Shown: piece after piece, positions 8,636 to 17,213 of the stretch
Position numbering within the stretch: the first letter of the stretch is position 1
Layout of the letters: every line of letters starts with the position of its first letter
Assembly: GCF_035958815.1 (NCBI RefSeq)
Contig: NZ_CP108383.1
Coordinates: 5,208,001-5,272,000 of the forward strand
Direction of reading: 5' to 3'
Source of the DNA: Nocardia sp. NBC_01327
GTDB taxonomy: Bacteria; Actinomycetota; Actinomycetes; Mycobacteriales; Mycobacteriaceae
Length of the DNA stretch: 64,000 bases
Position numbers and translations under genes: made by a program
The notes under the pieces: generated by a model
Database searches by the model: none
What the model was told of the DNA's origin: nothing
The model's input: the letters and a program-made list of their open reading frames with translations, nothing else

Positions 8636-10450
8636 ATGACACTTCTGAGCGGCCCCACCCTGCTCTTCCCTCTGGTCGGCGGCCGGTCCGTGTCCGTGAC
8701 GGACTTCGGCGCCGTCGGCGACGGCACCGTGGACGACACGGCCGCCATCAACGCGGCCTTGGCCGCCAGCGCTGCGGTGTACTTCCCGACCGGCACCTAC
8801 AAGGTCACCAGCGCGCTGACCGTCGCGAGCGGGCAGTACCTGTTCGGCAACGGCCTCAACTCCGAACTCCAATACGGCGGCACGTCCACGCTTTTCAGCC
8901 TCTCGAGCCTTCAGGACGTCACCTTCTCGGCGCTGAGCATCTACCTCTCCGGAGCGGGTGCGACCGCGATCAGCCTGTCCGGCTGCTTCCTGTGCCAGGT
9001 CGACAAGGTCCGGATCCGGGGCGCGCACACCGACAAGACCGTCTCCACCTATCAGGGCCAGGTCGGGCTGTCGTTGTCCTCCAATACGGGCAACACCCGC
9101 ATCCACAGCAGCCATTTCGCGAATCTCGGTATCGGGCTGAAGACCTCGTGCATCCAGAACGAGGTCACGAACAGTCGCTTCACCAACAACTGGAAGTCCG
9201 TGCTGGGCACCGGCAACTCCGGCAACGCGGGCCTGGTCGTCGTGGCGTCCGAATTCATCGGCACCGCCTCCAGCCCCTATTCGACCTTGGACCACATCCA
9301 CATCGACGGGTCGGCGAACACATGGGTCGTCGATGCCTGCTGGTTCGAGGGCACCGACAACGCCCTGGTGGTCGGTGATTCCACCAACGGCGGACCCTCC
9401 TCCATGATGCTGTCGGGCTGCAAGATCGCCGCCCGGACGACCGGCGTCATCTGGAACTACTGCCGCCAGCCGAGCGTGATCGGCTGCGAATTCAACGCCG
9501 ACGCCGGCGGCACCCAGACGGAGATGACGTTCCCCGGGTCCGGGCTCAATTACGAAGGCCTCGGCCTGAACAACATCACCACACTGAGGTCGGATTTTGT
9601 CGATTCGGATTATCCGCAGTACTGGAATGTGGCCCGCCGCGGCCAGTTCCGGGTGCCGAACTTCACCAGCTCCTCGAACTTGACCGTCGCCGGGACGACC
9701 TCCACCGGGAACCTCGCGGTCACGAACTCCGCGACCAACGGGTACCTGCTGACCTCCGATGCGTCCGGCAACGCCACCTGGCAGGCACCGACCCAGATGC
9801 CGACCGCCACGAAGACCGGCGCCTACACCGCGGCCGCCGGGGACCTGGTCGTGTGCTCGGCCAGCGGCGGCGCGTTCACCGTCACCTTGCCCACTGCGCC
9901 GATCGCCGGCACCCGGGTCACGGTCATGAAGACCGACACCAGCACCAACGCGGTCACGGTCGCCCGTGGTGGCAGCACCGACGTCATCAACGTCACCGGC
10001 GTCACCTCGCTCACGCTCACCAACTACCTCGCCACCGCTGTCCTCGTGTACAGCGGTGGTGTCTGGTTCAACCAGGAGGCGAGCACCCCGGCCCATATCT
10101 CCTGGCTCGTCCAATCCTCCATCCGCGCAACCGGATACGGGGACTCGCCGGAAGGCTATTACGTTCCGCAGGCCATGGAAGTGCAAGCGGTGCAATTCCG
10201 CATCGGCACCGCCGACGCCTCCGGGACCTCCGCCGCGCAGCTCTACACCAACACCACCAACGCCTCTACCGGCACCGCGCTGTCGGGTGCCAGTGTGGCG
10301 TCAGCGGCATGGAACGTCGCGAACACGAAAACCCTTGTCACCGGGCCGTGGCTGATCGCCGCAGGGACGTTCGTCCAATGCAACGTCACCTCTGTCGGAA
10401 CGACTCCGGGGCTGCGGCTGACCGTCGACCTGATCGGTCAGTGGCTCTGA
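8636..10450 (+). CDS. Tail spike with pectate-lyase-type beta helix
   Basis: 604 aa. The motif VTDFGAVGDGTVDDTAAIN near residues 20-38, then VYFPTGTYKV, is the hallmark N-terminus of the Pectate_lyase_3 superfamily, found in polysaccharide-degrading phage tail spikes. Residues about 20-330 would form a right-handed beta helix; the rest is Thr/Ala/Gly-rich with a probable C-terminal trimerisation domain (about 480-604). It may recognise or cut a surface glycan. Catalytic residues cannot be assigned. The stop overlaps the next ATG. Confidence 0.75.
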   Translation: MTLLSGPTLLFPLVGGRSVSVTDFGAVGDGTVDDTAAINAALAASAAVYFPTGTYKVTSALTVASGQYLFGNGLNSELQYGGTSTLFSLSSLQDVTFSALSIYLSGAGATAISLSGCFLCQVDKVRIRGAHTDKTVSTYQGQVGLSLSSNTGNTRIHSSHFANLGIGLKTSCIQNEVTNSRFTNNWKSVLGTGNSGNAGLVVVASEFIGTASSPYSTLDHIHIDGSANTWVVDACWFEGTDNALVVGDSTNGGPSSMMLSGCKIAARTTGVIWNYCRQPSVIGCEFNADAGGTQTEMTFPGSGLNYEGLGLNNITTLRSDFVDSDYPQYWNVARRGQFRVPNFTSSSNLTVAGTTSTGNLAVTNSATNGYLLTSDASGNATWQAPTQMPTATKTGAYTAAAGDLVVCSASGGAFTVTLPTAPIAGTRVTVMKTDTSTNAVTVARGGSTDVINVTGVTSLTLTNYLATAVLVYSGGVWFNQEASTPAHISWLVQSSIRATGYGDSPEGYYVPQAMEVQAVQFRIGTADASGTSAAQLYTNTTNASTGTALSGASVASAAWNVANTKTLVTGPWLIAAGTFVQCNVTSVGTTPGLRLTVDLIGQWL

Positions 10451-10872
10451 TGTTGTTCCTCCGCGCTGCCGCGGGCGCCCACCCCATGGGCATGAACCTG
10501 ACCAGCAACTTCAGCATGGGCACCGGCACCACCGCGCAGGTCACCGGCTGGACGGCCCGATCAGGGTTCCCGAGCACGGTGATCACCTCCTCCAAACTGG
10601 TTGCCGACAACGCCGGGACGTGGACAGTGAACTCCAAGACGACAGTCACCAGCTCCTGGGGCACCGCGTCCGCGCTGACGATGACGATCATGAAGAACGC
10701 GTCCTCTTTCGGCACGTACTCGGTCGCCTTCGGGTCCAGTTCCGGCACTTTCACACCCGCATCCATCACCCTGGCGCGGGGGGATCTGGTGTGGCTCGAA
10801 TACACCACCCCGTTCGGTGCCAGCGGCACGCTGTCGTCCGGGTCGACGAACACCTTCCTCACCTTCAGCTGA
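10450..10872 (+). CDS. Small minor tail protein after the spike
   Basis: 140 aa from the ATG at 10450, overlapping the spike stop. Ser/Thr/Gly-rich, beta-patterned (GTWTVNSKTTVTSSWG, LVWLEYTTPFG). No function recognised; a head or chaperone domain of the spike is possible given the coupling. Confidence 0.55.
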   Translation: MLFLRAAAGAHPMGMNLTSNFSMGTGTTAQVTGWTARSGFPSTVITSSKLVADNAGTWTVNSKTTVTSSWGTASALTMTIMKNASSFGTYSVAFGSSSGTFTPASITLARGDLVWLEYTTPFGASGTLSSGSTNTFLTFS

Positions 10873-10883
10873 GAGGCCCACCC

Positions 10884-11645
10884 ATGCCGGTCGACGTCGT
10901 CACCTGCCGCGGCACCGGCGAACCGTTCCAGGGCGCCACCAACATGCTCGCTCACGTCACCGCGCTGCTGGATACAACGAAGTTCCGAATCGTCGGTGAC
11001 GTGTCGTATCCGGCGACCGTCGGCGCGGCCGGCGCGGCCTGGAACATCTGCGGCGCAAGCGAGGACGAATCGGTCCGGGAAGGGATTATCAACCTCGCCA
11101 ACCTGATCCGCTCCACCCCCAACACGGTCGGTGTGCTCGGCTACAGCCTCGGAGCCCTCGTGGTATCCGGATTCCTGGAAGCCAAAGCGCGCGGCGAATA
11201 CGCCGATTGTGAGGTCGCATGGGTGGGGACCGTGGCGAACCCCGCACGCGCACAAGATAGTTCGATAGACCCGCAGCCCTTCGGATTCGGGGTTGCCGGA
11301 CAACACGGGCCGTGGCCGGCGATCCCGGTATGGGAGGCAGCGAACCCGGCCGACGTGATCACCTCCTGCCCAAGCGACAGCCCACTGCGCACCTTCGCTG
11401 ACGGCATATCCGCATTCAGCCTCGCTGACACCGGCGGCTGGACAACAGATCTCATCGACAGGGTCCGCACCCACCGATGGCAACCCGACGATCTCGGCTC
11501 GCTATTGCACCCGGTCGCCACGTGGCGACTATGGTCCACCGCGGCCGCGGCCATGGAGGGCTACACCGTCGGCGGCGCTCACACGACCGCCTATATCGCT
11601 GGCGGCTACCTCGACCGGCTGGCCTCGGCAATCAACGCCGCTTAG
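10884..11645 (+). CDS. lysB: Lysin B, mycolyl-arabinogalactan esterase
   Basis: 253 aa. A cutinase/PE-PPE-type alpha/beta hydrolase: the nucleophile elbow GYSLG is near residue 90, the acid is probably the Asp in NPADV near 157, and the His is probably in GGAHTTAY near 234. It would release mycolic acids from arabinogalactan, the last barrier to lysis in mycolate-bearing hosts, which is the best evidence for host type. Start ATG at 10884 follows GAGAGG. It lies seven genes downstream of the holins, separated by tail genes. Tail-to-tail overlap with the next minus-strand gene. Confidence 0.85.
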   Translation: MPVDVVTCRGTGEPFQGATNMLAHVTALLDTTKFRIVGDVSYPATVGAAGAAWNICGASEDESVREGIINLANLIRSTPNTVGVLGYSLGALVVSGFLEAKARGEYADCEVAWVGTVANPARAQDSSIDPQPFGFGVAGQHGPWPAIPVWEAANPADVITSCPSDSPLRTFADGISAFSLADTGGWTTDLIDRVRTHRWQPDDLGSLLHPVATWRLWSTAAAAMEGYTVGGAHTTAYIAGGYLDRLASAINAA

Positions 11646-11998
11646 CGGCTATACGGAGCTGCGGGCGGCGGCGGGGGAGAAGGTGCAGCCTGAACATGCT
11701 GTGTCCATTGGATGCCGTCCCACCACCGGAGTTGCCCTGGATAGCCAGGGTCGCCGAACCAGCCGGGCGGAGTCGGGTTCGGGCGCACCGCTTCCCGCGT
11801 ATTCGCGTGATCGAGCGCGGTTTGTTGCTGGCGTAGCGCCTGGAGCTGTTGCGCGTTCTGCGCTACCTGCATCCGTGCCGCATTACGGGTCTGCCGCGCA
11901 TATTTGGCGGCATCTGCTGCCGGATTGCTCCAGCGCACGAGGCCCATAGTAGAAAGACTTACTGACTTTCGGATCAGCCCCACGATTCCTGCTTTCAT
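11642..11998 (-). CDS. DUF2510 domain protein
   Basis: 118 aa. Residues about 75-105 carry the DUF2510 signature PPGWFGDPGYPGQLRWWDG followed by WTQHV, a short domain common in actinobacterial membrane or envelope proteins. A Gln/Ala-rich amphipathic stretch (about 30-65) precedes it and a Pro-rich end follows. The ATG at 11998 is preferred; a GTG ten codons upstream is possible. Its stop overlaps the lysB stop, so the two are convergent. Role unknown. Confidence 0.65.
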   Translation of the reverse strand: MKAGIVGLIRKSVSLSTMGLVRWSNPAADAAKYARQTRNAARMQVAQNAQQLQALRQQQTALDHANTREAVRPNPTPPGWFGDPGYPGQLRWWDGIQWTQHVQAAPSPPPPPAAPYSR

Positions 11999-12105
11999 CC
12001 CCGCCGGGGGGCGCCCGGCACGCTGCACATTAACACGCAGTGATCGAATCAGCTTCGCGTACAGGCACTTTGGCTCTGCGACAGCGGACCAACCAGTCGC
12101 TTCCG

Positions 12106-12151
12106 GACGCCCCGCTCCTCCCGGTTTGGTCCGGCACAGGAGCGGGGCGTC
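12106..12151 (+). terminator. Rho-independent-type terminator hairpin
   Basis: Perfect 14-bp stem: GACGCCCCGCTCCT at 12106-12119 pairs with 12138-12151, followed by TTTCGC. The first strong hairpin downstream of the late operon, about 460 bases after lysB; it may stop late transcription that has passed the antisense DUF2510 gene. Confidence 0.65.
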
Positions 12152-12189
12152 TTTCGCGTTCTCAGGCAGCTGTGACCACGGCCAGAACG

Positions 12190-12240
12190 CCTCGAGTTTT
12201 CGGCCAACCTAAGGATCGCTCGATGCCCGAAAACTCGAGG
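12190..12240. repeat. Perfect 14-bp inverted repeat with 23-bp spacer
   Basis: CCTCGAGTTTTCGG at 12190-12203 is exactly complementary to 12227-12240. The spacing is long for a terminator and there is no T run after it. It lies 68 bases before the start of a tyrosine-recombinase-fold gene, so a protein-binding or recombination site is plausible. Remaining bases of the 11999-12307 gap hold only the hairpin at 12106. Confidence 0.6.
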
Positions 12241-12307
12241 TGGCTGAGTTTGTCGGTGCCACCTGCGATTCTGAAGCCATCCACGCTGGCACAAGAAGCG
12301 AAGGCTG

Positions 12308-13285
12308 ATGGGCGCGATGGCGTTGAGTGGGCAGGATTTGGCGGTTTTGCGGGAGTCCGGTGTAGCCGGATTGCGTGGCCGGGATCGGGACGAGTTCTGG
12401 CTGTGGTTGGCCGGGCGTTCGTTTACCGAGGGGACGCGGGAGGAGTACTACAAGCAGGCGCTCCGATATCGAAAGTGGTTGGTGGCCAACGAGGCTCATC
12501 CAGACGCGTTGGATGACGGAGCGGCACACGATGATGCGGTGGTGGCGTATTTGACGGAGTTCCCGGCGACACACAATGTGACGCTGGCGGCTCTGCGCGC
12601 GTTCTACGCGTACCTCGGGTTCAGTGAGGTCGGAGTGGAGCCGGTAGACGTCCCGCAGGCGGTGCCGGGTGCGTTGACACGGCAGGAGGTGTCACGGGTG
12701 CGAGCAGCAGCAGCTGCGCGATCGGCACGCGATTACGCGCTGGTGGAGTTGGGGTTGCAGGTCGGTCCGACGACCTCAGAATTGTTGGCGCTCAATGCCG
12801 AAGACCTTTCGCTGTCGGCGCGGGCCGGATGGATTCGGTTGACGTCTCTGGACGGGGCTGTGCGGGATCGGGAGCTGACGCGCCCCACAACACGGGTTCT
12901 CGAGGGCTGGTTGGCCGTGCGACGCTCAATCCTGGACGGCGACGGATGCCGGCGGCCTCGAATCAGGTCCGAGCATGCGCTGTTCATCAGCCTGAATACG
13001 CGCCAGCGCTTCGAGGACAACCGAAGCTTGCGCAGGGTTGTGGCCAGAGTCGGGGCTGCCGCTGATGTGGTGCGTCCACTGCTGAATCCTGCCCGGCTGC
13101 GTGCAACAGCCGAAACTCGGTTACTCGCTTCAGGGATGGACCCGAGAGAGGTAGCCGCGTGGATGGGCCAAAAGCATGTAAACACACCACGGGTGCGGGC
13201 GCTGATGGGCGGTGCCGGGGCGCTGTCAGCAGTCGTCGAGGTGGGATCGGAGCCCCAGCAGCTGAGCCTCGACTTAGGGTTGTGA
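12308..13285 (+). CDS. Tyrosine-recombinase-fold protein lacking catalytic residues
   Basis: 325 aa. About residues 20-110 look like a core-binding/SAM-like N-terminal domain and 120-300 like the catalytic domain: TSELLALNAEDLS aligns with box I, ARLRATAETRLLASGMD with box II, and AAWMGQKHVNTPRVR with the GH..Y region. By this alignment the box I Arg is Thr, the box II His is Ala, the second His is Gln and the nucleophilic Tyr is Arg; only the box II Arg remains. Strand exchange is therefore unlikely; DNA binding is the likely remaining function. Start follows GAAGG; a second ATG is three codons in. Confidence 0.7.
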   Translation: MGAMALSGQDLAVLRESGVAGLRGRDRDEFWLWLAGRSFTEGTREEYYKQALRYRKWLVANEAHPDALDDGAAHDDAVVAYLTEFPATHNVTLAALRAFYAYLGFSEVGVEPVDVPQAVPGALTRQEVSRVRAAAAARSARDYALVELGLQVGPTTSELLALNAEDLSLSARAGWIRLTSLDGAVRDRELTRPTTRVLEGWLAVRRSILDGDGCRRPRIRSEHALFISLNTRQRFEDNRSLRRVVARVGAAADVVRPLLNPARLRATAETRLLASGMDPREVAAWMGQKHVNTPRVRALMGGAGALSAVVEVGSEPQQLSLDLGL

Positions 13286-13329
13286 GTCAGATCGCGCTCG
13301 GGGCGCAGCCGACCTTGTAGGGTCATCGC

Positions 13330-13941
13330 ATGCGTTTCAATTGCGCGGCAACGGTTCTGGCGTCGACGCTGCTGATCGCCGGGTGCGGGTCAAGTTCGAC
13401 CGCCTCGGGCCCGACCCCGCCGACGACTCCCGCATCGGTCAGTCCGGTCGCGACAACATCACAGTCTGCGGACTCGCAATGGGCCGCGCCGATCTCGACG
13501 CTGTGCGACCTGGTCACTTCGGTGCAGGCGGCGGGAATCTTCTCTGTCTCTGTCTCTGCCGGTGACGTCTCGGCGATCGATGTCGGAACATCCGAGCACG
13601 AGGACCCTGGACTGCAGTGCACCTACTCGGCGCACGAGACGGACCCGGCGCACATGGTGGTCGTTGGCATGGTCGGCACCGGCGGGGAACCCGACGGCCT
13701 GGATTCGCGAGGCTTCTTCTCCAAGTGGGCGAAAGAAGCGGAGAAGGCCGAGCACCAGACTGTTCCGAAGCTCGGCGATGACGCGTTCTGTGAGCTGGCC
13801 GCCGGTGCCCATGGGCCGCTGCCGACGCTTGTGGTTCTGGCCGGGCAGCGTGTGCTCGATCTGACTGCGTTCGAGTCGGCCGACAGCTGCGACACGCTCG
13901 CGCGGTTCGCCCAAACAGGGTTGGCGCGGCTCAACGGGTGA
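13330..13941 (+). CDS. Secreted lipoprotein, DUF3558-like
   Basis: 203 aa. A signal peptide ends in the lipobox LIAGC (Cys about residue 19), then a Ser/Thr/Pro linker. The mature part has paired Cys segments (TLCDLVTSVQAAG, GLQCTY, DAFCELA, DSCDTL) in the pattern of DUF3558 lipoproteins of mycolate-bearing actinobacteria. An exported prophage lipoprotein may alter the surface or exclude other phages; that is inference from position. Confidence 0.65.
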   Translation: MRFNCAATVLASTLLIAGCGSSSTASGPTPPTTPASVSPVATTSQSADSQWAAPISTLCDLVTSVQAAGIFSVSVSAGDVSAIDVGTSEHEDPGLQCTYSAHETDPAHMVVVGMVGTGGEPDGLDSRGFFSKWAKEAEKAEHQTVPKLGDDAFCELAAGAHGPLPTLVVLAGQRVLDLTAFESADSCDTLARFAQTGLARLNG

Positions 13942-13973
13942 ACTGAGCTGTCGCACAATGCGCCGGGGATGTG

Positions 13974-14570
13974 CTACTTCGCGGGTACTTTCCAGCAGTC
14001 CGCGTTGCTCGCGCCGTCGAGCTCCACCCGTGTGACCATCAGGTTGATCTTGCCTGCTGGGAATGGTGGATCCATGATCAGTTCCGCGACGTAGTTGCCG
14101 TCCTGCAGACCAGGAGCCACATGGCAATGCGGTCGGCTATCGGCCGGTTCGCAGTCGCCGCGGCCGTCGATACCGTGAGGAACGAACACGCCTCCGACAT
14201 CCGAACACGACACCTCGTTGGGGTTCGGCATGAGGACGGTATCCGGTGGTTCGGTGGCGCTCGGGGCCGTCGCAGTCGTCGTCGCTGAGCTCGCGATTGC
14301 CGAGGTCGCCGCTGGCGCAACAGTTGTCGTCGGCGCGGCGGTGGTTTGTACGGATTGTGCAACTGCGGCAGCAGGTTTGGTATCGGTGTGCTTCGGCGTG
14401 CTCAGGCCACCGGCGATGACTACCACGAACGATGCGGCCAGCAGCACACCAGCGGATTTGCGATTCCGTAGCCTGAGCCAGTCGATATGACCTCGAATGA
14501 GGGCGATGATCGCGACTGCGACCATGACCATCCAGAGGAGAAAGAGGATCGTCCCGATGGCTTGCCTCAT
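13974..14570 (-). CDS. Membrane-anchored protein with Cys-rich outer domain
   Basis: 198 aa from the ATG at 14570, which has GGAGGG eight bases upstream. Two hydrophobic spans (about residues 5-25 and 38-57) are followed by an Ala/Thr-rich stretch (about 65-115) and a C-terminal domain with four to five Cys (CSDVGG, GDCEPA, HCHVAPG, ADCW). Likely exported and disulphide-bonded. No family recognised. With the neighbouring lipoprotein it forms an envelope-directed accessory pair on opposite strands. Confidence 0.6.
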   Translation of the reverse strand: MRQAIGTILFLLWMVMVAVAIIALIRGHIDWLRLRNRKSAGVLLAASFVVVIAGGLSTPKHTDTKPAAAVAQSVQTTAAPTTTVAPAATSAIASSATTTATAPSATEPPDTVLMPNPNEVSCSDVGGVFVPHGIDGRGDCEPADSRPHCHVAPGLQDGNYVAELIMDPPFPAGKINLMVTRVELDGASNADCWKVPAK

Positions 14571-14617
14571 GAACGCGTCCCTCCAGGCCGGATAGATGAT
14601 GGAGCCTGCCAGCAGAG

Positions 14618-14655
14618 AGCCCCGACCGGTACCCGGTCGGGGCTTCTTCTGTATT
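14618..14655 (+). terminator. Terminator-like hairpin
   Basis: AGCCCCGACCGG at 14618-14629 pairs with CCGGTCGGGGCT (12-bp stem, short loop), followed by TTCTTCTGTATTTTT. It lies between the minus-strand genes at 13974-14570 and 14690-16519. The T run is on the + side, so minus-strand termination is weaker. Confidence 0.6.
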
Positions 14656-14689
14656 TTTGGCACAGGATGTCGGTGCTGGCGAGTGGCTG

Positions 14690-16519
14690 CTAGGTCGGCC
14701 CGGGCATCTCGCGCTCACGGCCCTGTCGTTCGAGTTCTCGTGTGCGCCTTGCCTGGTCTTGTTCGGCGTGTGCGCGTTCGTCGTCTACTTCTCGGGCGTT
14801 CGCCGGTGGTTGCGCCGGGTTCATTTTTGCCATCATGTCGATGGCGCGGGGGTCCAGCATTTTCTCGGCCATTTTCGTTGCCTCGGCGACCGACCGCTCG
14901 GGTGCGTCGAGGCTGACGCGGACCTCTCTGCCTTCGATCCGCAGAACCCATGAGCTGGTTTCGGGTTCGTAGCGGGAGTGGCCTGCTTTGAACGCGTCGT
15001 AGACCTGGGCGTTGAGTGCACGTGCCTGCTCGCGTTCGAGGGTGAGGTCTTTGGTCGCTGCGCGGACCTGCTCGATCTCATGATCCCGGTAGAGCTGGCG
15101 GTGATTCGTGGCCAGGTGGGTGAGTTCCTGGGCGCGAATGTTGGTTTCGGTCAGGAGCCCAGCGCGTTCGATCGACCGGTTGTGCTCGGCCATCCGTACA
15201 TCCATCTGCCTCTGGTTTTCGCGGGTGGCGACTTCCTGACCGACACGCTCGATGGATCGTTGGATCTCCCGATCGCGTTCGGCGCGTTTCTTGTCCAACT
15301 GGTCGGCGACTTGATCGACGTGCGCCGGGTGCAGACCTTCCTGCTCGAGGGCGCGCTGCTCGGCGTCGCGTTCCCGGTCGCCGATCACGTTCATGCGGTA
15401 CTGCAGCTCGCGCTCGGTGCGAGCCAACTCGTCATCGGAAAGACTGCGTGCGTTGGTGCCTGCTTGATCGGCGAGTTCTCGCACCTGTTCGAGTTCACGC
15501 GAGAGGTCCGGGCGTGCCTGCGCGGCTGTCGCTTCCGCTGCTCTATCGATCTCCCGGTTGATCGCGTCCATGTCCCGGAGCAGCTGTTGCTGACGTTCTT
15601 CGCGACTCTGAGCTTGATGCTCCTCGAAGAGCAGGGCTTGGCGGACCGGCAGCCGTTCACGATCGCGGGCGATGTCGTCGGTGCGCTGGGTGATGTCCCG
15701 GTCGGCAGCGACCAGTTCCATGATGTCCGCGCGGCCACCGAGCAACACCTGCAACGGGATCGGGGCTCCGGCTTCTCTTCCACGTTCGATTTCCTGGGTC
15801 AATTTGGTGATGGCGTCACGGGCCACGGCCAGTTCGGGGACGTTGCGGATCTGTTCGATCGCCTCGCGCATCCGCTCCACCGCACGTGCCTGCACGATCG
15901 GGCGCCCGAGACTCACGGCGCGCTCGAAGGCTTCGGGCGACAGTTCGCGCACCCCGAATCGGTCCGGGAAGGCCACTTCCAGCTCACGAGCCTTCGCCAG
16001 TACTTCGGCGTCCATATCGTGCAGGGTGCGCACCACATACTCGGACTTGGTAAGGGTGTTGCGCCGGAGTAGGTACTCCTCTTTCTGGAGCTGGAGCAGC
16101 GCCTCGTCGCGCGGGGTGTAACCGGCTTTGATCTCCACCGAGTGCGCGACGATGTCGGGCTGGCCGGGGACACGGACCACCGCGGCGACGTCGAAGCGTC
16201 GCCACCCGTGCGGGGTTTGCACGGGGTATTCGTTTTCGTAGCCTTGCGCGGCGGTGCGGTTGTCGATTGCTTGCAGCCCGAACATCAGGGCGTCGTGGAG
16301 TTCACGGCGGTTACCCCACCGGTCGACCTCGGCGCGCCAGTCCACGGGGTTACGGATCTCGTGGAGTTCGACTTGCCCGACAACATCACGCAGGCGTTCG
16401 GCGCGGGGCTGGGAGTAGGCCGCGTGGCCTCGGTCCCCGGCGGGGGTGATGCCGTGGTCCCCGATCGGAGGCCGGCCGGGAGGCTGTTCGGGATCGGGCG
16501 GGTCGATGGGGGCGCTCAT
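14690..16519 (-). CDS. PD-(D/E)XK nuclease-like domain fused to a long coiled coil
   Basis: 609 aa. Residues about 75-150 contain helix-ENEYPV, then RRFDVAAVV and, 19 residues on, HSVEIKAGY: an acidic first strand, then D...E-x-K, the layout of PD-(D/E)XK nucleases. Residues about 190-520 are Glu/Arg/Gln-rich heptad-like helices with many ERE/RER runs, a long coiled coil. The C-terminus (about 520-570) has a small globular part (SSWVLRIEGREVRVSLDAP). Last gene of a minus-strand operon, 30 bp after its neighbour. No known defence family recognised; a nuclease or structural coiled-coil role is inferred. Confidence 0.65.
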   Translation of the reverse strand: MSAPIDPPDPEQPPGRPPIGDHGITPAGDRGHAAYSQPRAERLRDVVGQVELHEIRNPVDWRAEVDRWGNRRELHDALMFGLQAIDNRTAAQGYENEYPVQTPHGWRRFDVAAVVRVPGQPDIVAHSVEIKAGYTPRDEALLQLQKEEYLLRRNTLTKSEYVVRTLHDMDAEVLAKARELEVAFPDRFGVRELSPEAFERAVSLGRPIVQARAVERMREAIEQIRNVPELAVARDAITKLTQEIERGREAGAPIPLQVLLGGRADIMELVAADRDITQRTDDIARDRERLPVRQALLFEEHQAQSREERQQQLLRDMDAINREIDRAAEATAAQARPDLSRELEQVRELADQAGTNARSLSDDELARTERELQYRMNVIGDRERDAEQRALEQEGLHPAHVDQVADQLDKKRAERDREIQRSIERVGQEVATRENQRQMDVRMAEHNRSIERAGLLTETNIRAQELTHLATNHRQLYRDHEIEQVRAATKDLTLEREQARALNAQVYDAFKAGHSRYEPETSSWVLRIEGREVRVSLDAPERSVAEATKMAEKMLDPRAIDMMAKMNPAQPPANAREVDDERAHAEQDQARRTRELERQGREREMPGPT

Positions 16520-16549
16520 GCCGCGACCCCCACCGGGTACCGGGCGGGA

Positions 16550-17098
16550 TCAGTGCTGTTGGGCGAACCAGTCGTGAGGGTCGGGCGTTCCGGCCGCCAC
16601 CCATGCGGCATGGTCGGCGACGGTGTGGTCGTAGAGGTCCAGGAGGCCGATATCGGTGCCGGAGAGGATGACGCCACCGACCAGGGTGCCGGGGGTGACC
16701 CACGCCGGGGACGACGCGGGTACAACGACCGGCGCAGGTGGGGCGGGACGATCGCCGCGCCACGACAAGACCATGTACTCCCAGTGGCCGCCGCCGGCCA
16801 GGACGAAGGTGTGCCCGATACCGCGGGCCATCCGACCGAACAGGGCGGCTTGCTCGCGAGTGAGGGAACGAATGTCCGGCAGTTCGCGCAGTGCGGCCTG
16901 TGCGATGACTTGCAGGCCCTCACGCGTCCACGGGTCTGGTCGCTGCCCGAGTTCGGGGATATCGCGGTCACACAGCTGGCGCAGTTCGTCGTCGGCGCGG
17001 TCCAGGAACTCGAGGAAATCGGGGTGCTGGTCGAGGCCGGGGGGCTGGCTGTAGTCCGGTTGGCCGTTGGGGTCGAGATCGTCGTCGGGGTCTTCCAT
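16550..17098 (-). CDS. Hypothetical protein of the minus-strand cassette
   Basis: 182 aa. Start ATG at 17098 with GAGAGGGG upstream. Acidic N-terminus (MEDPDDDLDP), a helical middle (ALFGRMARGIGHTF), and the C-terminal stretch GVILSGTDIGLLDLYDHTVADHAAW. No family recognised. The 30-bp spacing to the 609-aa gene suggests a functional pair. A CACAACTGAA match (17178-17187, minus strand) lies about 80 bases upstream and may be chance. Confidence 0.6.
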   Translation of the reverse strand: MEDPDDDLDPNGQPDYSQPPGLDQHPDFLEFLDRADDELRQLCDRDIPELGQRPDPWTREGLQVIAQAALRELPDIRSLTREQAALFGRMARGIGHTFVLAGGGHWEYMVLSWRGDRPAPPAPVVVPASSPAWVTPGTLVGGVILSGTDIGLLDLYDHTVADHAAWVAAGTPDPHDWFAQQH

Positions 17099-17213
17099 GC
17101 TGGTCCCCTCTCGTCACGGTGGCGTACTGACATTGTGCAGTGGTTGGCAGTGTGCACGACAGCTTCTTCTCTACTGGTTCAGTTGTGGTGTGGTGTATTT
17201 CGTGTCGGGCGAG

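Noticed and set aside
14978..16072. Long + strand open frame of 364 codons
   Set aside because: It is the antisense shadow of the 609-aa coiled-coil gene; the minus-strand frame has the coherent protein and operon context.
17178..17187. CACAACTGAA on the minus strand as a fifth start-associated repeat
   Set aside because: Ten-base match without the ribosome site and about 80 bases from the next start; may be chance.
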